Below, one piece after another: positions 6,590 to 13,131 of a DNA stretch of 16,386 bases. Each line of letters begins with the position of its first letter. The first letter of the stretch is position 1. A model generated the notes under the pieces. It searched no databases and was not told where the DNA came from. It saw only the letters and a program-made list of their open reading frames with translations. The stretch lies in the NCBI GenBank assembly GCA_964420455.1, contig CAYQTO010000077.1:1-16386 (forward strand). Direction: 5' to 3'. Origin of the DNA: CAYQTO01 sp964420455 (GTDB lineage: Bacteria > Sumerlaeota > Sumerlaeia > SLMS01). Position numbers and translations under genes: made by a program.

Positions 6590-7801
6590 ATGACCGGACG
6601 GGGCTGGTGGCTGGGAGGGGTGCTGATGCTCGCCGGGATGTTGCTGTGGGCGCGGGTGCTCGCCGACGGGGGCCGGCCGCCGATCGACTTTCGCCTGTTC
6701 TTCCTCGCCGGCGAGGTGGTGGCCAGCGGCGAGTCGCCCTACCGGGGGGAACTCGGGGAGAGCCGTCGCTACTTCTACCCGGTGGGGTTCGCCCATGCCA
6801 TGGCGCTGCTGGTGCCGATGGGGCGCGAGGCGGCGACAGCTCTCTGGCGCGGGGCGACGCTGTTGTGCTTTGCAGCCCTGGTGGCGGGGCCGCTGGTGTG
6901 GGTGGCCGGCTGGCTGGACCGGTCGCGGCGGGCCGAGGCGCTTTTCCTTGGCGCCGCGGTGGCCGTCGCTTTTACCCCGGCGTTGTTCGGCTATCGCCTT
7001 GGCCAGGTGGACCTTATACAGGGGGCGCTGCTGGCGGCCATGTTCCTGGCACCCGGGCCGTGGCGTCCCTGGGTGGCGGGGACGGCGGTCGCCCTCGCGA
7101 TGCTGATCAAGCTTTCCCCGCTGCTGATGGTGCCGGCCCTGGCGCTGGCCTTTGGCTGGCGCTTCGTCCTGGCGTGGGGCGCCGTGCTGGTTGTCTATAC
7201 GGCGGTGGTGGCGGCCACCGGGTGGCTCGGCGAGGAGGTCTTCGCTGTCACCTCCCAGGTTGCCTACCACCAGTACCGGGCAGGCTACCCGGCCTGTTCC
7301 CTCCACGCGCTCATCGCGCTCGTGCTCTTTCCCGGGAGGTTTGTTGGCGAGGACGGCTTCTATGGCGGGTGGATGACGACGCTGGTGAATGTGCTTGTGC
7401 TGGGGGCGTACGCGGCGGCGGGGCTGTGGTTGTGGTGGCGGCGGGCACCGTGGTTCGCGTTCGTCGCGGTGGCAGTCGCATTCTCCCACTGGGCGAGCCC
7501 GTTCCTCGAGCCGCACCACTACACGAGCACGCTGCTGTGCCTTCCGGTGCTGGTGGCGGTCGGGTGGGCCCGGGGCGAGCGGCTGCGCGTGGCGTTCGGA
7601 CTGGCCGCGGCGTTCCTCGGCCTTGTCTATCTGGCCATTCACGAGTTGTCGGGCACGGGCGCCGGGCCTTTCGCCGTGCTGCTGCTGGACCCGCTTCTGC
7701 TCGCGGCGCTGGTGGCCGGGGGCTCCATCGGCGACGATGACCCGACACCCCATTGGTGTCGCGAGACCATCATCGCCCGGCTGGCACCCACGCGCAATTG
7801 A
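6590..7801 (+). CDS. GT87 (DUF2029) family polytopic glycosyltransferase
   Basis: The 403-residue protein is almost wholly hydrophobic, with about nine to ten membrane segments. It has the GT-C fold pattern of family GT87: an N-terminal helix, then a conserved acidic loop DFRLFFLAGE (33-42) with SGESPYRGE, then FYPVGFAHAMALL, a central GQVDLIQGALL, and LIKLSPLLMVPALALAFGWR, all typical of DUF2029 alpha-mannosyltransferases. These enzymes transfer sugars from polyprenyl-phosphate donors to lipid-linked acceptors on the outer face of the membrane. The acceptor here is unknown. AGGGG at 6579-6583, 6 bases before the ATG, supports this start. It begins a plus-strand operon with a one-TM protein and gpsA, which suggests a role in envelope lipid or glycolipid synthesis. 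The C-terminal 25 residues are hydrophilic. The family call is good; donor and acceptor are not inferable. Confidence 0.85.
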   Translation: MTGRGWWLGGVLMLAGMLLWARVLADGGRPPIDFRLFFLAGEVVASGESPYRGELGESRRYFYPVGFAHAMALLVPMGREAATALWRGATLLCFAALVAGPLVWVAGWLDRSRRAEALFLGAAVAVAFTPALFGYRLGQVDLIQGALLAAMFLAPGPWRPWVAGTAVALAMLIKLSPLLMVPALALAFGWRFVLAWGAVLVVYTAVVAATGWLGEEVFAVTSQVAYHQYRAGYPACSLHALIALVLFPGRFVGEDGFYGGWMTTLVNVLVLGAYAAAGLWLWWRRAPWFAFVAVAVAFSHWASPFLEPHHYTSTLLCLPVLVAVGWARGERLRVAFGLAAAFLGLVYLAIHELSGTGAGPFAVLLLDPLLLAALVAGGSIGDDDPTPHWCRETIIARLAPTRN

Positions 7802-7860
7802 CACGACCCCGCCTTGCCCCGCGCAATGGCGACCTCATCCCGACGGAGGCTTCCACCCCC

Positions 7861-8451
7861 ATGACCAAGCGCGACGAAGAACTCGAGAAGGGCATTCCCC
7901 TCGGCACCAAGGTCACCGTGGCGCTCGGGGTCGTGGCGCTTCTCTTCGTCCTCTACATGGTCTTCTTTGGCAGCGACGAGCGGCGCCAGCTCGACTCGCC
8001 GGAGGCCGTCCTCCGCACCTACACCGAGTTTCTCACCGGCTACGCGGACCCCGCTTCTCCCCTCCCGGACACCACCATCGTCCAGACCTGGCTCTCCTTC
8101 TTCGACGAGCCCTCGCGCCGCTTCTTTGAGGAAAACGCCGAGGACCTCGCCTGGCTCGCCCTCCGCGTCGAGCCGCAGACCTACGAGGGCCTCAGCGCCA
8201 ACGGACGCCGTTCCCACGCGATGAAGTTTGTCCTTCGCTATCCGCCGCTCGGGGGCGTGGCCACCATCGACGGCCAGCGCAACCTCGAGGGGGGCGGGGC
8301 GGAGATCCTGGTCACCTCGCGCACGGGCCAGCAGGCCACCATCCCGATGGTCCCCGGCGGCGGCACGTGGTATATACAGGATTTCATGGGCGTGCGCCCC
8401 CGGATCGAACAGGACCTCGAATCGGTCGATCGGGGAGAGACCGGCGGGTGA
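7861..8451 (+). CDS. Unrecognised protein with one N-terminal membrane segment
   Basis: I do not recognise this 196-residue protein. A short charged N-terminus (MTKRDEELEKG) leads to one membrane helix at about 17-37, followed by an extracytoplasmic or periplasmic domain of about 155 residues. That domain begins SPEAVLRTYTEFL, contains a run of acidic helices, then beta-rich segments ending GGGTWYIQDFMGVRP. The layout of helices followed by a sheet ending in a GxWYI strand resembles NTF2-like DUF4878-type domains, but this is a weak guess. An in-frame start at 7753 would overlap the GT87 gene; the ATG at 7861, with GGAGG at 7845-7849, is preferred. Its stop TGA overlaps the GTG start of gpsA by four bases (GTGA), so the two are probably translationally coupled. 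Confidence 0.75.
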   Translation: MTKRDEELEKGIPLGTKVTVALGVVALLFVLYMVFFGSDERRQLDSPEAVLRTYTEFLTGYADPASPLPDTTIVQTWLSFFDEPSRRFFEENAEDLAWLALRVEPQTYEGLSANGRRSHAMKFVLRYPPLGGVATIDGQRNLEGGGAEILVTSRTGQQATIPMVPGGGTWYIQDFMGVRPRIEQDLESVDRGETGG

Positions 8452-9449
8452 CGCCCCCCGACGCGGCGACTCTCGCCGTTCTTGGCGCCGGATCCTGGGG
8501 AAGCACCATGGCCGCGCTCCTCGCCGGCAACGGCCACGCGGTCCGCCTCTGGTCCCACGCGGCCGGGGAGCTGGAACTTCTCCGTTCCCGCCGCCATCCC
8601 CCGGGCGTTCCCGAACTCGTCCTGCCCGACGTGGTGTTGACCTCGGACCTGAACACCGCCCTGGACGGCGCGGACGCGGCCATGCTCGTCCTCCCCGCCC
8701 AGGCCATCGGATCCGTCGCCGCCCGGCTCGCCCCCGTCTATACACCGGGAATGCCACTCGTCATCGCGAGCAAGGGGATCGACCTTGCCCGCCGACGTCT
8801 CCTTTCCGATGTCGTGGTGGAGGCGATTCCCGGGGCGGTCGTCGCCGTCCTGAGCGGGCCCTGCATCGCCCGCGAGGTCGCCCGCGGCCTCCCCACCAGC
8901 GTCGTCGCCGCGTGCACCGACGCGCCAACCGGCGCCCGCCTCCAGCGTTGGTTCGCCACCCCCACCTTTCGCGCCTATCGCCAGGACGACGTCGTCGGTG
9001 TGGAAATTGGCGGCGCCTACAAGAACGTGGTCGCGATCGCCGCCGGGGTTGGCGACGGCATGGGCTTTGGCGCCAACTCCAAGAGCGCCCTCCTGACGCG
9101 GGGGCTTGCGGAGATGCGCCGCTTCGCCCTCGCCTTCGGCGCCAGCGACCTCACCATGATGGGGCTCGCCGGACTCGGCGATCTGACCGTCACCTGTTTC
9201 AGCCCCCATTCGCGCAATCGGCGGTTTGGCGAGGCTCTCGCCGGCGGCGCCACCACAGAGGCCATCCTCGCCGAAATTGGCGAAACCGTGGAGGGCGTCG
9301 CCACCGCCCGGGCCATCCTCGCGCTGGCCCTCGAACATGGCCTCGAAACTCCTGTTGCCGACGCAGTCGTTCGCCTGGTGGACGGCGAATGGACCCCGCG
9401 GGTGGCCGTCCAACGCCTCATGACACGCGAGCTCAAGGACGAGTTCTGA
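8448..9449 (+). CDS. gpsA: NAD(P)-dependent glycerol-3-phosphate dehydrogenase
   Basis: The 333-residue enzyme reduces dihydroxyacetone phosphate to sn-glycerol 3-phosphate, the backbone precursor of phospholipids, in the cytoplasm. The N-terminal Rossmann motif GAGSWG is at 13-18, SKGI with K109 follows, SGP is at 136-138, and the C-terminal catalytic part has EIGGAYKNVVAIAAG with K192, SALLTRGLAEM, and GLAGLGDL with D245, then SRNRRFG. All key residues are present and the length is normal. The start is GTG at 8448, overlapping the previous stop by four bases, with GGAG at 8434-8437 ten bases upstream. It is the last gene of the GT87 operon and converges on dprA with a gap of 57 bases. A tyrosine stands where many relatives have a leucine (GGAYKN). 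Confidence 0.96.
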   Translation: MTPPDAATLAVLGAGSWGSTMAALLAGNGHAVRLWSHAAGELELLRSRRHPPGVPELVLPDVVLTSDLNTALDGADAAMLVLPAQAIGSVAARLAPVYTPGMPLVIASKGIDLARRRLLSDVVVEAIPGAVVAVLSGPCIAREVARGLPTSVVAACTDAPTGARLQRWFATPTFRAYRQDDVVGVEIGGAYKNVVAIAAGVGDGMGFGANSKSALLTRGLAEMRRFALAFGASDLTMMGLAGLGDLTVTCFSPHSRNRRFGEALAGGATTEAILAEIGETVEGVATARAILALALEHGLETPVADAVVRLVDGEWTPRVAVQRLMTRELKDEF

Positions 9450-9458
9450 CCGGGTTGC

Positions 9459-9478
9459 AGGAGCAGGTCCCCGCTCCT
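9459..9478. terminator. Small hairpin in the gpsA-dprA convergent gap
   Basis: AGGAGC (9459-9464) pairs perfectly with GCTCCT (9473-9478) around an 8-base loop, 10 bases after the gpsA stop. There is no clear T-run in either direction. It is the only hairpin in the 57-base convergent gap and might end both transcripts weakly. Confidence 0.3.
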
Positions 9479-9506
9479 TCACATCTCGCTTCCCCCGGCC
9501 GGTCCG

Positions 9507-10620
9507 TCACAGCGCGGCGGTATAGACACGGCCGGGCTGCTGGCGGATGACGCCCTCCATTTCGAGCATGAGGAGCGCCGTGGCGAGTTCGCCGGTGCTC
9601 ATGGTGCCGGGAGTAAACTCATCCAGGAGTTCGTCGTGGGTGGCGGGGGCATGGCGGAGACGCTGGAGGAGGTCCCGCTGGTGCGGATCTTCGGGGAGGC
9701 GTTCCGCGGGCGCCTTGGCGGTCCCGGCGCCGGATTCCGGCCGCCGTCGGCGCAGGTGCTCGAGTTCCGCCATCAGGTGGGTTTCGAGATCCTCGAGCAG
9801 GTCGCCTGCGCAGGTGCAGACCGAGGCGCCATCGCGGAGGAGGCCATTCGTTCCCACGCTGTTGCGGCGGCGGATGTCGCCGGGGACGGCGTAGACGGGG
9901 CGACCCTCCTCGCCGGCGGCCCGGGCGGTAACCAGCGCGCCGCTGCGCTCGGCANNNNNNNNNNTTCCTCATGGGGAAGTTCTGGCGGAGGGGCTGGGTG
10001 CCGGGAGGAAAGATGGAAACCAGGGCGCCGTTGCCCTCCGCGGCCATGCGGGCGCGAAGGCGCTCGTTTGCGGCGGGGTAATTGACGTCGATGCCACATC
10101 CGAGGACCGCGACCGTGCGCCCGCCATGGTCGAGCACGGCCTCGTGGGCCACGCTGTCGATACCGAGGGCGGCGCCGCTGACGACGGTCAGGTGGGGCGC
10201 GAGATCGCGCGCAAGGCTCCGGGCCACCTCGACACCGTAGTTGGTGGCACGCCGGGCGCCCACGATGCCGATCGCGAGGGCGTCGAAGGGCTCGATGGTG
10301 CCCTTGACGAAGAGGGCCGCCGGGGGCGTCCGCATGTGAAAGAGGTTCCGGGGGTAGTCCCCATCGCCAAGGACGACGAGCCGCATGCCATGGGCCTCCA
10401 TGGCGGACAGGGCGTCATCGAGACGGCGTTGGGAGACGGGGCGGCGGAGGGCGGCAGCATCGCGGGAGGAGCGGACACCCGCCCGCGAGAGCGTGGCATC
10501 ATCGGCTTCCAGGAGGTCCCGGGGGCCTTCCAGTTCGCGAAGCCATTCGCCGAGGCGGCCGCTGTCGATTCCCGACAGGAGAAGGCGCAGCCAGTGCCGG
10601 AGGTCCTCCGGAGATGCCAT
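9507..10620 (-). CDS. dprA: DNA-processing protein DprA, interrupted by an assembly gap
   Basis: DprA binds incoming single-stranded DNA and loads RecA during natural transformation. The first part (10620-9965, 218 residues) has a SAM-like N-terminus, then the Rossmann fold: GARRATNYG at 121-129, SGAALGID at 148-155, GCGIDVNYP at 174-182, ending QNFPMR. After the 10 N the protein continues in another frame (9953-9507, 148 residues): AERSGALVTARAAGEEGR, PVYAVPGDI, GTNGLLRDGA, then a winged-helix C-terminus ending RVYTAAL. The missing piece should read like the conserved NRIIAGLS...VVEA stretch, about 16 residues or 45 bases, so the N run is a placeholder and not a true frameshift. The predicted full length of about 382 residues is normal. 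It starts 10 bases after the 351-residue upstream gene, so the two are probably co-transcribed. Confidence 0.93.
9955..9964. other. Run of 10 N: assembly gap of uncertain size inside dprA
   Basis: Ten unknown bases interrupt dprA. The flanking coding sequence needs a gap divisible by three to stay in frame, and conserved family sequence suggests about 45 real bases. Ten N therefore shifts the frame artificially. Confidence 0.97.
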
Positions 10621-10630
10621 GGCCGCCGGA

Positions 10631-11686
10631 CTAGAGGTCGAGGCCTGCCGGGGCGAGGGGGGTTATGCCTACCTCGGCGACGGAACGCCGCCAGTTGTCG
10701 TCCGTCGACTGGATGATGATCAGGACGTTGGCCTTGCGGTAGGCGTCGTAGTCGTCGGGGAGGGAACCGGTGCCATCGAGGAGGTCGATCATGGTGGCGA
10801 TTTGTCGGGCTTCGGAGACCTTGTCGTAGAAGAAGGAGAAGACGGAGGCGCGGCCGCTGTTGCTGGAGACGATCTTGAGGTTATAGTTGCTCGCGCTGTT
10901 GAGGAGTTCCTCGGCGCGGGCGGTGTCGTCGAAGCGCATGCGCTGGGGAAGGCGCGCTGCCGCACGGTCCTTGGGCGTTTGATCCATGCCGTCCTCGACC
11001 TCGCTCACCCCGGGGACTTTCCGGAGCTCCTCGTCGAGGGGCCGGACGAAATCGGGAAACTCCAGATAGGCCGCATCGAAGCCCAAAACGCCGCGCGAAG
11101 TATCGTAGACGAACTTCACCATGGGGCGTGTGAAGGGGACGTCCTCCCGGAGGTCGTCCCACTGATAGATGCCGAGGGCGGGCACCCCCCAAACGATGAA
11201 GGCGATGACGGCGATCGTAACCCCCCCCTTGAAGTAGATCGAGTTGAAGAAGGCCTTGAGGTTCACCATGAACCGTTCCTGCGCCTTCTTCAGGCCGTGG
11301 GTGAACTCGTTGATCTCGGAGAGGCGCGTGCGCTCCTCGTTCAGCGTGCTGATGGTCTCGTTGAGAAGGAGGAAGCACTCGTGCCATTCCTGCTCGAGCT
11401 TCTTCGCCTCCGCCTCGCTGTTGCGCGACACGATGCGCAGGGTGATCGAGCGGTTCACGATCTCGAGCATGTTGGTGCCCACGTTCTTGTCGTGCTTGAG
11501 CGAATCCATGAACGAGTCGTGGAGCATCGCAATGCGGGCCTTGATGGCGAGGAAGGCCTGTTCCGACTGTGGAGTGATGGCCTCGGGCGACTTGATCCCC
11601 CGGTTGATCATGTCGATGAGTTCCCGCCACGCTTCCATAAGCTCGGTGCAGTCAGAGGTGCGGCGTTCCAGATCCGGATCGATCAT
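10631..11686 (-). CDS. Unrecognised one-TM protein with helical cytoplasmic N-terminus
   Basis: I do not recognise this 351-residue protein. Residues 1-145 are charged and helical, with heptad-like stretches (for example 91-138, EAEAKKLEQEWHE to HGLKKAQERF), suggesting a coiled-coil or four-helix bundle. A single membrane segment lies at about 154-174 (FKGGVTIAVIAFIVWGVPALGIY). The C-terminal 175 residues should be on the other side of the membrane and contain an acidic alpha/beta domain with NLKIVSSNSGRASVF and KANVLIIIQSTDDNWRRS. Without an N-terminal signal, the N-in, C-out topology is inferred from the positive residues before the helix. AAGGA at 11696-11700, 9 bases before the ATG, supports the start. 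It sits between the pilC terminator and dprA, with 10 bases to dprA, so it may share a transcript with dprA. A role in DNA uptake or pilus function is only suggested by position. Confidence 0.82.
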   Translation of the reverse strand: MIDPDLERRTSDCTELMEAWRELIDMINRGIKSPEAITPQSEQAFLAIKARIAMLHDSFMDSLKHDKNVGTNMLEIVNRSITLRIVSRNSEAEAKKLEQEWHECFLLLNETISTLNEERTRLSEINEFTHGLKKAQERFMVNLKAFFNSIYFKGGVTIAVIAFIVWGVPALGIYQWDDLREDVPFTRPMVKFVYDTSRGVLGFDAAYLEFPDFVRPLDEELRKVPGVSEVEDGMDQTPKDRAAARLPQRMRFDDTARAEELLNSASNYNLKIVSSNSGRASVFSFFYDKVSEARQIATMIDLLDGTGSLPDDYDAYRKANVLIIIQSTDDNWRRSVAEVGITPLAPAGLDL

Positions 11687-11731
11687 CGCGGTTGTTCCTT
11701 GGGCAGGCGTGGCGGAGGTGCGTCAGACGCC

Positions 11732-11780
11732 AAAAACAGAAAGGCCCGACTCCCCAGTGGTCAAGCGTGGGAATCGGGCC
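11732..11780 (-). terminator. Intrinsic terminator after pilC
   Basis: GGCCCGACTCCC (11743-11754) pairs with GGGAATCGGGCC (11769-11780) in a 12-bp stem with one wobble pair and a 14-base loop. On the minus strand it is followed by TTTCTGTTTTT (11742-11732). This is the clearest intrinsic terminator of the window and separates pilB-pilC from the 351-residue gene and dprA. Confidence 0.85.
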
Positions 11781-11810
11781 GGTGCCTGTTGCTTTTTCCC
11801 TGGGCCCCGG

Positions 11811-13031
11811 TCAGCCGGACACCAGTTCGATCATTTTGAACATCGGGAGGAACATGGAAACGACGATAAAGCCGACAACGACGCCAAGGAAGACGATCAG
11901 CAGCGGCTCGATCAGCGATGTCAGGCCCGCCACCATGGCGTTCACCTGGTCCTCGTAGAAGTCGGCGATCTTCACCAGCATGCCCTCGAGGGCACCGGTC
12001 CGCTCGCCGACGTCGATCATGCGGGTAACCATCGGCGGGAACACGTCCGCGTCCACGAGCGGCTTGGTGATGGACTCGCCCGCCTGGATGCTTGCCCGGG
12101 TCTTGTAGACCGCATCCTCGATCACCGCATTCCCCGCGGTCTTCGCCGTGATCTCGAGCGCATACAGGATGTTCACGCCGGACCGGATCAGCGTCCCCAG
12201 CGTCCGGCAGAACTTCGCCACCGAGGACTTGAGGAGCAGGGTTCCGAAGATCGGCAGCTTCAAGTACATCTTGTCGATCGCGTAGCGGCCCGACTTCGTC
12301 CGGTACCAGTTGTAGAGAAGGATGTAGGCGACCACCGCGAGGATCAGCACCAGCCACCACCAGTTGGTGATGACCTCCGAGAGCCAGACGGTGATCTGGG
12401 TGGGCACGGGCAGGTTGCCGCCGAGGCTTTCGAAGATGTCCTTGAACACGGGGACCACGCGAACGAGGAGGAAGATCGTGATGCCGATCGCGACGACCGT
12501 TACCGTGGCGGGGTACATGATGGCCGACTTGATCTTCCGTTGGAGGGAGGCCATGCGCTCGAGGTATGTCGCCACCTGATCCAGGATGCTGTCGAGCATA
12601 CCGGAGGCCTCGCCGGCGCGCACCATTGAGATGAAGAAGGTGCTGAAGATGGCGGAGTGTTTGGCCATGGCGTCGGTGAGGGAGGAGCCGGCTTCGACCT
12701 CGCGCTCAATCTGACGCATGACGGCGGCGAGGGAGGCCCTCTCGGTCTGCTCGGCGAGGATGTCGAGGACCTCGATCAGGGGGAGGCCGGCGCGAATCAT
12801 GACGGCCATCTGCTGGGAAAGGACCACGATGTCGTCGAGGCGGACGCGGCCCCGTTTGCCGCGCTTTTTCTTCTTCTTGCCGGCTGCCCGGGCGGCCGTC
12901 TGCTGGATTTGCGTCGGCGTCAGGCCCCGTTCCCGGAGCATCCGGACGACACTGGTCTGGTCGTCCGCCTCCACCGTGCCGTTCATCGTTTGGCCGTTGG
13001 CCGCCCGCGCAACGTACTGGAATACAGGCAT
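11811..13031 (-). CDS. pilC: Type IV pilus / type II secretion inner-membrane platform protein
   Basis: The 406-residue protein belongs to the PilC/GspF family, the inner-membrane platform that the PilB ATPase turns to assemble pilin. It opens with the family start MPVFQYVARAANGQTMNGTV. Two repeated GspF domains follow: the first at about 66-190 (LSQQMAVMIRAGLPLIEVLD, EVEAGSSLTDAM, MVRAGEASGML), the second at about 268-395 (FCRTLGTLIRSGVNILYALE, SIQAGESITKPL, MIDVGERTGALEGML). Membrane segments lie at about 168-195, 221-242 and 374-400. A cluster of lysines and arginines at 52-63 is a linker. The length is normal. It follows pilB after 97 bases that include a hairpin; the AAAGG at 13046-13050 is 14 bases from the ATG, rather far. 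Pilus versus secretion use cannot be settled from this gene alone. Confidence 0.94.
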   Translation of the reverse strand: MPVFQYVARAANGQTMNGTVEADDQTSVVRMLRERGLTPTQIQQTAARAAGKKKKKRGKRGRVRLDDIVVLSQQMAVMIRAGLPLIEVLDILAEQTERASLAAVMRQIEREVEAGSSLTDAMAKHSAIFSTFFISMVRAGEASGMLDSILDQVATYLERMASLQRKIKSAIMYPATVTVVAIGITIFLLVRVVPVFKDIFESLGGNLPVPTQITVWLSEVITNWWWLVLILAVVAYILLYNWYRTKSGRYAIDKMYLKLPIFGTLLLKSSVAKFCRTLGTLIRSGVNILYALEITAKTAGNAVIEDAVYKTRASIQAGESITKPLVDADVFPPMVTRMIDVGERTGALEGMLVKIADFYEDQVNAMVAGLTSLIEPLLIVFLGVVVGFIVVSMFLPMFKMIELVSG

Positions 13032-13058
13032 CGTTGGTCGATTCGCCTTTCAGATATC

Positions 13059-13091
13059 GCCGGAACGGGAGCAAACCCGCATCTTTCCGGC
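13059..13091 (-). promoter_or_regulatory. Hairpin in the pilB-pilC gap
   Basis: GCCGGAA (13059-13065) plus CGGG (13066-13069) pair with CCCG (13076-13079) and TTCCGGC (13085-13091), with a 6-base loop and a 5-base bulge. It lies between the pilB stop and the pilC Shine-Dalgarno. No T-run follows, so full termination is unlikely; it may lower pilC expression relative to pilB or protect the pilB message. Confidence 0.4.
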
Positions 13092-13131
13092 AAGGGAGAA
13101 GTGCCCCGTTGCATGGGAATTCGGGGCGGCG

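Noticed and set aside
5831..7804. 657-residue minus-strand open frame
   Set aside because: It runs antisense to the GT87 gene and then out of frame through the PHP gene. Its composition is Arg/Pro/Gln/His-rich and low-complexity, and both overlapped genes have clear families.
7186..9530. Recurring GTCTATAC words
   Set aside because: They fall inside coding sequence and encode Val-Tyr-Thr in gpsA, dprA and the GT87 protein. No spacing or flanking pattern suggests a binding site.
8228..9550. 440-residue plus-strand open frame
   Set aside because: It is an out-of-frame reading of gpsA, very rich in Arg and Pro, with no recognisable domain.
9507..10620. A programmed frameshift or pseudogene in dprA
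   Set aside because: The frame change coincides exactly with the N run, and conserved residues resume correctly on the far side, so a mis-sized gap explains it.
10385..11839. 484-residue plus-strand open frame opposite the 351-residue gene
   Set aside because: It is an antisense shadow. The minus-strand frame has a Shine-Dalgarno, a membrane segment and normal composition, so it is preferred.
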